64,000 nt of DNA, from the NCBI GenBank assembly GCA_031216915.1, contig CM062292.1:2042457-2106456 (forward strand), given 5' to 3'. Positions 59,334 to 64,000 of this stretch are shown piece after piece (the first letter of the stretch is position 1; each line of letters opens with the position of its first letter). The notes beneath the pieces are model-generated. The model saw only the letters and a list, made by a program, of their open reading frames with translations. It was not told the origin of the DNA and searched no databases. The DNA comes from Pictodentalium vernedei. Taxonomy: Eukaryota > Mollusca > Scaphopoda > Dentaliida > Dentaliidae. Both the position numbers and the translations under genes were made by a program.

Positions 59334-60839
59334 ATCTCAAGGATGCGTACTTTCACGTCCTGGTACATCCGGCATTCAGAAAGTATCTTCATTTCACCGT
59401 CCTAGGTATCGTATATCAGTTCCGTGCGATGTGCTTCGGTCTGAATCTAGCACCCTGGGCTTTCACTCGGATAATGAACTCGGTCATGATTTACTTCCGA
59501 GCTGATTGATCTGCGGTAACGTCGGCCTACCTGGACGATATTCTTCAAAGGTAATGCTTCAGAATGATGTGCAGAATCTGCTTCTATTGCTCCGATGTCT
59601 CGGTTTCATAGTAAACAAGCAGAAGTCGGATCTGGTGCCGTCCAAGTCATTCACCCACCTGGGGATGAGCTTCGAGATGCACAACAATCTCGTTCATCTG
59701 CCGTTAACCAGAGCGACTTAGTCAGTTGTTACGCTCGCTATTGTCTAAACTCAGAGAAGGTTACAGTGAGAGAATTCATGAGACTGGTAGGTCTGTGCGG
59801 AGCTGCTGTGGATCTCATTCCAATGGGGCGGCTACGCATTCGTCTTCTCCAAATCTTTCTGACTCAGAATTGGAAGGCGAAGGCTCATTCGCTCGATATG
59901 GACATCCTCTTGTCAAGCCAAGTGAAACAAGAGATTCAGACTTAGGCAGACATTCAGTGGTTAACTCAGGGAGTTCCACTGCAATTGCCAGATCCGAGTT
60001 TTACTATTATGATGGATGCCAGTCAAACAGGTTGGGGTGCATCGGATTCGAGGTGCCAGGGTCTTTGGGATCCGCAGTTTTTAAGCAAGCACATAAATTT
60101 CAAAGAAATGATGTCAATTTGGCTTGCATTGCATCATTGGATGGACGTTATTCAGAATGCACACGTCCAAATTCTATCCGACAATACGACGGTAGTAGCG
60201 TATATTCGGAATCAGGGAGGCACTCATTCCATTCTGTTGTTCAAGTTAACGGAAAGAATCCTTCTGTTTGTATTGGAACATCAGGTTCTACTATCGGTCT
60301 GTCATATTCCGGGTCTTTTGAATGTGTTAGCAGACTCCCTGTCACGGAGGGGTCGCCTGTTGCTGTCGGAGTGGACTCTCAACAAACAGGTTTTCAATCA
60401 GATTTGCTACCAATGGGAGCGGCCAATGATAGATTTGTTTGCGACGCATCTCAACAATCAGTTGCAGACATATGTGTCCCCATGTCCGGATCCTCGAGCG
60501 TTTGCAGTAGACGCTCTTTCGACCTCGTGGGACGGGATAATAGGATATGCGTATCCTCCAGCGCCATTGATTCAGCAGATATTGCTTAAGATAAAGCAAC
60601 CCCAGTGCAAGATTCTGTTGGTAGCATCTCTGTCACCACAGAGACCGTGGATAAATCTACTCAGGTGTGTGTTGTGGGACATGCCGCAGAAGCTTCCTCC
60701 ACGGGAGGATCTTCTGTCTCAGGGGAAATCCTGCACTCTTCACCATAATCCGCAAGGTTCTTGCACAGTAAACGATTTGCAGGACGAGCAGTGGACGCGA
60801 TTTCTAACTTTCGTCAGTGGTGTAGGGATCACTCTGTAG
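59334..60839 (+). pseudogene. DIRS RT/RNase H, truncated and interrupted
   Basis: Begins at motif A (LKDAYFHV) after the deletion; YLDD at 59528-59539. It has a TGA at 59507-59509, a 13-bp deletion shortly after YLDD and a TAG near 59943. From about 59985 to 60839 the RNase H and connection region is a single open frame (MDASQTGWGAS, SDNTTVVAY, ADSLSRRG), better preserved here than in copy 1. Confidence 0.8.
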
Positions 60840-61729
60840 ATATTTATGATTCCTCCATTCCTGACATTGCTAATTTTCTGGTCTATTTGTTTGATGAGAT
60901 CAAACTGCAGCCTGTTACTATCAAGGGTTATAGGTCTATGTTATCTGATACCTATGCACACCATGATACATTAATGACTGGATCTAATGTCTCTTTATCT
61001 AAATTAGTAAGAAACTTTTCGATAAATAGACCTAGAACCCTTAGGTTAATTCCGAAGTGGAATTTAGCATGGGTTCTTCTTAAGCTAAAGGAAGCACCTT
61101 TTGAGCCTCTTGACACAGTGGACTCCAATTTCTTAACATGTAAGACTGCTTTTCTCTTAGCCTTCTCTTCTGCTAGAAGAGTTAGTGAGCTTCATGCTTT
61201 ATCTGTAGATGATTCTCACTATCGTAGTGTCGGTAATACTATTACCTTTACTAGTAATGTTGGATTTTTGGCTAAGAATCAGGCTCCTATTAAGTATCCT
61301 GAACCTATTGTTAAGGCCCTTCCGTCTTCCGACGGGCGTAGGTCTTTCTTTACTCTGCCCTGTTAGAGCAATATGTATTTATAAACATAGGTCTGAGTTT
61401 ATCAGAAAGGGACGTAAGCATTTCTTTTTGTCTTTGATGCCTAATAGAAAGGACATTATGGTTCAATCTATTGCTAGATGGATTCAGTTAACTGTACATA
61501 CTGCTTATGAAAAGTTATCTTCATCTCAGCAGTCTGCTCTTAAGATTTCGGCTCACAAAGTAAGAGCTCTATCTATGCTAATAGTATTGCTATTACAGAT
61601 TTAATGAAGGCTGCATATTGGTCTCAGCCTTCCACTTTCACAAATTTTTATCTTAGAAATATTGAGTCCATTTCTGGAGATCTGCATTGTTTATGTCCGT
61701 TATCAGTTGCTCAGAATGTCGTCCACTAA
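60761..61729 (+). pseudogene. DIRS tyrosine recombinase, frameshifted
   Basis: The frame from 60761 carries the DNA-binding part and first Arg (SARRVSELH) but shifts near 61345 (stop 61364-61366). The remainder (SAHKVRAL with His and second Arg) continues in another frame, and after a second lesion near 61575 the Tyr-bearing FTNFYLRN segment runs to the stop at 61727-61729. Confidence 0.8.
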
Positions 61730-62634
61730 ACAGTTGCAACTGTAGTTATGTAAGCTTTCTGTCCTGCTGCCCTCTTCGCTCTGGGGTATTTGACCCAGGG
61801 CAAGGGGAGGGGGGTCACCTGCTTTATAGTGAAAAGCAAGGGAATACCTCCCCCAGAGCCAGTAATTCCGAGTCGGTACCGGGATGGTTTTAAAGTGTAA
61901 AGATAATGTTTACTCATGTCATGTAATATTTTTAAAGTGTAGCTCGGTGTGAAGCATTTGTATATGTCACGTGTCAAACAAGCATTAATATACAATCCTC
62001 AGACACTTTTAATGAGTATAAAGAGTCTCATTTCTCTGGACTCCCTTTATTTATTGGTTTACCTTTAAAAATAATTAGTATAAAGGGTTATACTGGATAT
62101 TAATAGAGATCATTGATGTTTTTGTGCTCAATTACGGAATGGTATTGTGTCTTTCTTCTTTGTTAAGAATAAGAAAGATACATGTAAATCCTATCTCTCC
62201 TTTTCTCCTTGAGGGGATAATTCTGTCATATGTAATTGAGCCTATTGGATTTTCCTTTATGTCCTGGGCCCTCCAGCCTTTTTACTATTCAGCTAAGTCT
62301 GGGTCATTGATACAGTATAAAAATGTTAAAAAATTTATATATTTTTTATACTTACCAATGACCCAGACGGGGATGGCCCTCCCAGAAGTTGGGAACTCTT
62401 GCCTCCCCGCTGCATACATAACACTTACCAGGCACTGGTTGTAAGAATGACATTTTGGCGCCAATTTCGAGACCTCCTTGACACTGGCATGCGCAGTAGA
62501 GTAAAAGTATGGAGGACCTACCAGGACATCTAATTTTTGGTTTTGATGCAAATTTTGGGGATTGTGGGGGGGCAAAATTTGTGTTTGGCACTGAATTTAA
62601 TGGAGTTTGCGCTGGCTAAGTCTGGGTCATTGGT

Positions 62635-63800
62635 GAATGGTCTCTCCACCCGTCTCTGTCTGTCCGTCCATGGACACATTTCGTTTCTGGACGATAACTT
62701 TGTTCTAATGGTTTGAGCTGAGTTAAATTTGGCATGTGGGTTTAGCATCACAAAATACAGGATGGGTTCGATTTCCGTTTCTAGCGGCCCATTTGCAGTA
62801 GAGTTATGGCCCTTTATTTATGGGAATTTAGCCCAACTTTTCGTTACCGGACGATAACTTTAGATCGCCTTGACCGATTTATTTCAAATTTTCAGTTTTT
62901 TGTTTCTGACCACAAAATACATCTCATGTTCACTTTTGACCACAATCGCATGTACCTTTCCAGAGTTATTCCCCTTGAATGATTGCAAATTTGTGGATTT
63001 TGTGGTTTCTGGATGATAACTTTGGTTTGCCTTGCCCTTTTTTATTCAAATTCTCAGATTTTGTTTTTGACCACAAACAACAGCTCAAGTTCACCTTTGG
63101 CCATAATAGCATGTACCGTTCCATAGTTATTCCCCTTGAATGATTGCAAATTTGTGAATTATGTGGTTTCCGGATGATAACTTTAGTTTGCCTTGACTAA
63201 TTTGTTTCAAATTCTCAGATTTTGTTTATGACCACAAAGCACAGCTCAAGTTCACTTTTCGCCAAAATCGCATCTACCTTTCCAGAGTTATTCCTCTTGA
63301 ATTTGTGCATTTTGTGTTTTCCGGATTTTAACTTTAGTATGGCCTGATTTTTTATACGCCTGTTGAAAAACCGTCGAATTATGGAATCAGTCTGTCTGTC
63401 CATTTGTCCATCCATTTGTCCATCCGTCAGTCTGTCCGTTTGTCAACATTTGGTTTCCAGATGATAACTTTAGTATTTTTTTTTCGAATGACTCCTAAAC
63501 TTGGTATGTGGTTTAATCAAAACAAAAGACAGGTCAAGTTCGAATATGGAGTCAGTTCGAACTTCGAAGTTACCCTGAAGTATGGACCTGGTTGGACATA
63601 GACTGCATCAAATATTTGGTTTCCGGATGATAACTTTTATTATTTGTTTTCCGATTGGTTCCAAACTTGGTATGTTGTTTAACCACAACAAAATACAGGT
63701 CAAGTTCGAATATGGGGTTGGTCCAAACAATTTTCACCCTCACCCCCCATCCTTACCCCAACCTTTCAAAAATACAAAACGGGCGTAAAATTTCCCGCTA
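62635..63800. repeat. About 160-bp tandem repeat block and a second head-type element
   Basis: Units contain tttctgg(a/-)cgataacttt: acgataactt at 62691 and 62851, then gataactt at about 63014 and 63175, and a degraded one at 63325. Around 63350 a new head (tttatacgcctgttgaaaaaccgtcg, gtctgtctgtcc) begins, followed by two further units (ttccagatgataactttag, ttccggatgataactttta), ending near aacgggcgtaaaatttcccg. This head matches the one at 56861, on the other side of DIRS copy 2. Confidence 0.78.
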
Positions 63801-63937
63801 CGCGGTGCTCTTGTTAAGCCTGACGATGACCTCCGCCATGAAAAAGTACTCCTAGTAGACCCATTTTGGACACTCGGGGTGGCCCCATATTCATTTCTAA
63901 AGCGGACAGACAGACATTCTAAAATATAGTGTAGAAA

Positions 63938-64000
63938 AACACAAGCAATGTTTCAGCCAATGGACCTCCAGGTTTAACCTGGAGGTCCATTGGCTGAAAC
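63938..64000. repeat. Hairpin module at the window edge
   Basis: aagcaatgtttcagccaatgg acctccaggttt / aacctggaggtccattggctgaaac, the same hairpin core as in the CAGTTAAAACTAG MITEs but preceded by aaaaacac and not by their ends, as also at 33995-34080. Cut by the window end. Confidence 0.6.

Larger units (their letters stand above)
57396..62634 (+). mobile_element. DIRS-type retrotransposon, copy 2 (about 5.2 kb, deleted)
   Basis: Left terminal repeat (57396-about 57605), internal complementary region (about 62290-62370) and right terminal repeat (to about 62634) are all present; the right tip beyond gtcattggt is missing. Relative to copy 1 there are two large internal deletions: about 420 bp equivalent to 28114-28534 and about 1.25 kb equivalent to 28625-29880, fusing gag directly to RT near 59333. 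Sequence divergence from copy 1 is considerable, so it is not a recent duplicate. Confidence 0.87.

Overview
This window is non-protein-dense genomic DNA of a eukaryote, most likely a marine invertebrate animal. The sequence itself shows DIRS-type tyrosine-recombinase retrotransposons, a FLYWCH/Mutator-like transposase, hAT and piggyBac-like remnants, TA-flanked Tc1/mariner-like MITEs, and 145-165 bp tandem-core repeats with GTCTGTCCGTC-type heads, a style I associate with molluscs and other marine invertebrates. I cannot name the species. No tRNA, rRNA or clear multi-exon host gene was found. The one host-gene-like signal is an 80-codon open frame with a signal peptide at 38920-39159.

Layout. 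(1) 1-16392 is a 42-bp minisatellite array of roughly 390 units. It runs off the left edge and ends in a 100-N assembly gap (16393-16492). It has a higher-order period of 8316 bp (198 x 42), so 8317-16392 repeats 1-8076 almost exactly. The unit length is divisible by three and the unit is stop-free in three of six frames, which produces very long false ORFs on both strands. (2) 16493-16705 is the C-terminal end of a hAT transposase, cut off by the gap. (3) 17453-21467 is a piggyBac-like TTAA-flanked palindromic MITE split by a TA-flanked Tc1/mariner-like element (17464-21219). (4) 21468-24162 holds simple repeats and small MITEs. (5) 24163-46296 is bounded by inverted TAGAGCTGAAATGGTT ends and a perfect 8-bp target-site duplication (GAGTTTGG). 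It reads as one 22-kb hAT-type unit filled with other elements: a nearly full DIRS element (26286-33391), five members of a CAGTTAAAACTAG MITE family, a second piggyBac-like MITE, and three large tandem-repeat blocks. (6) 46297-50850 holds a Mutator-like MITE with a 9-bp target duplication, a third piggyBac-like MITE, and two more CAGTTAAAACTAG MITEs. (7) 50851-55874 is a 5-kb element with hAT-like ends that contains a broken FLYWCH-Mutator transposase (minus strand), a second Mutator C-terminal fragment, and an unrecognised broken gene. (8) 56352-64000 is tandem-repeat DNA holding a second, deleted DIRS copy (57396-62634).

The genes do not form a pathway. They are transposon genes, almost all damaged. 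In DIRS copy 1 the gag-like gene and the tyrosine recombinase are open, while the reverse transcriptase/RNase H frame has three nonsense codons and a frameshift. The main value of the window is its nested-insertion record, which can be read to the base in several places, and the unusual 42-bp array.
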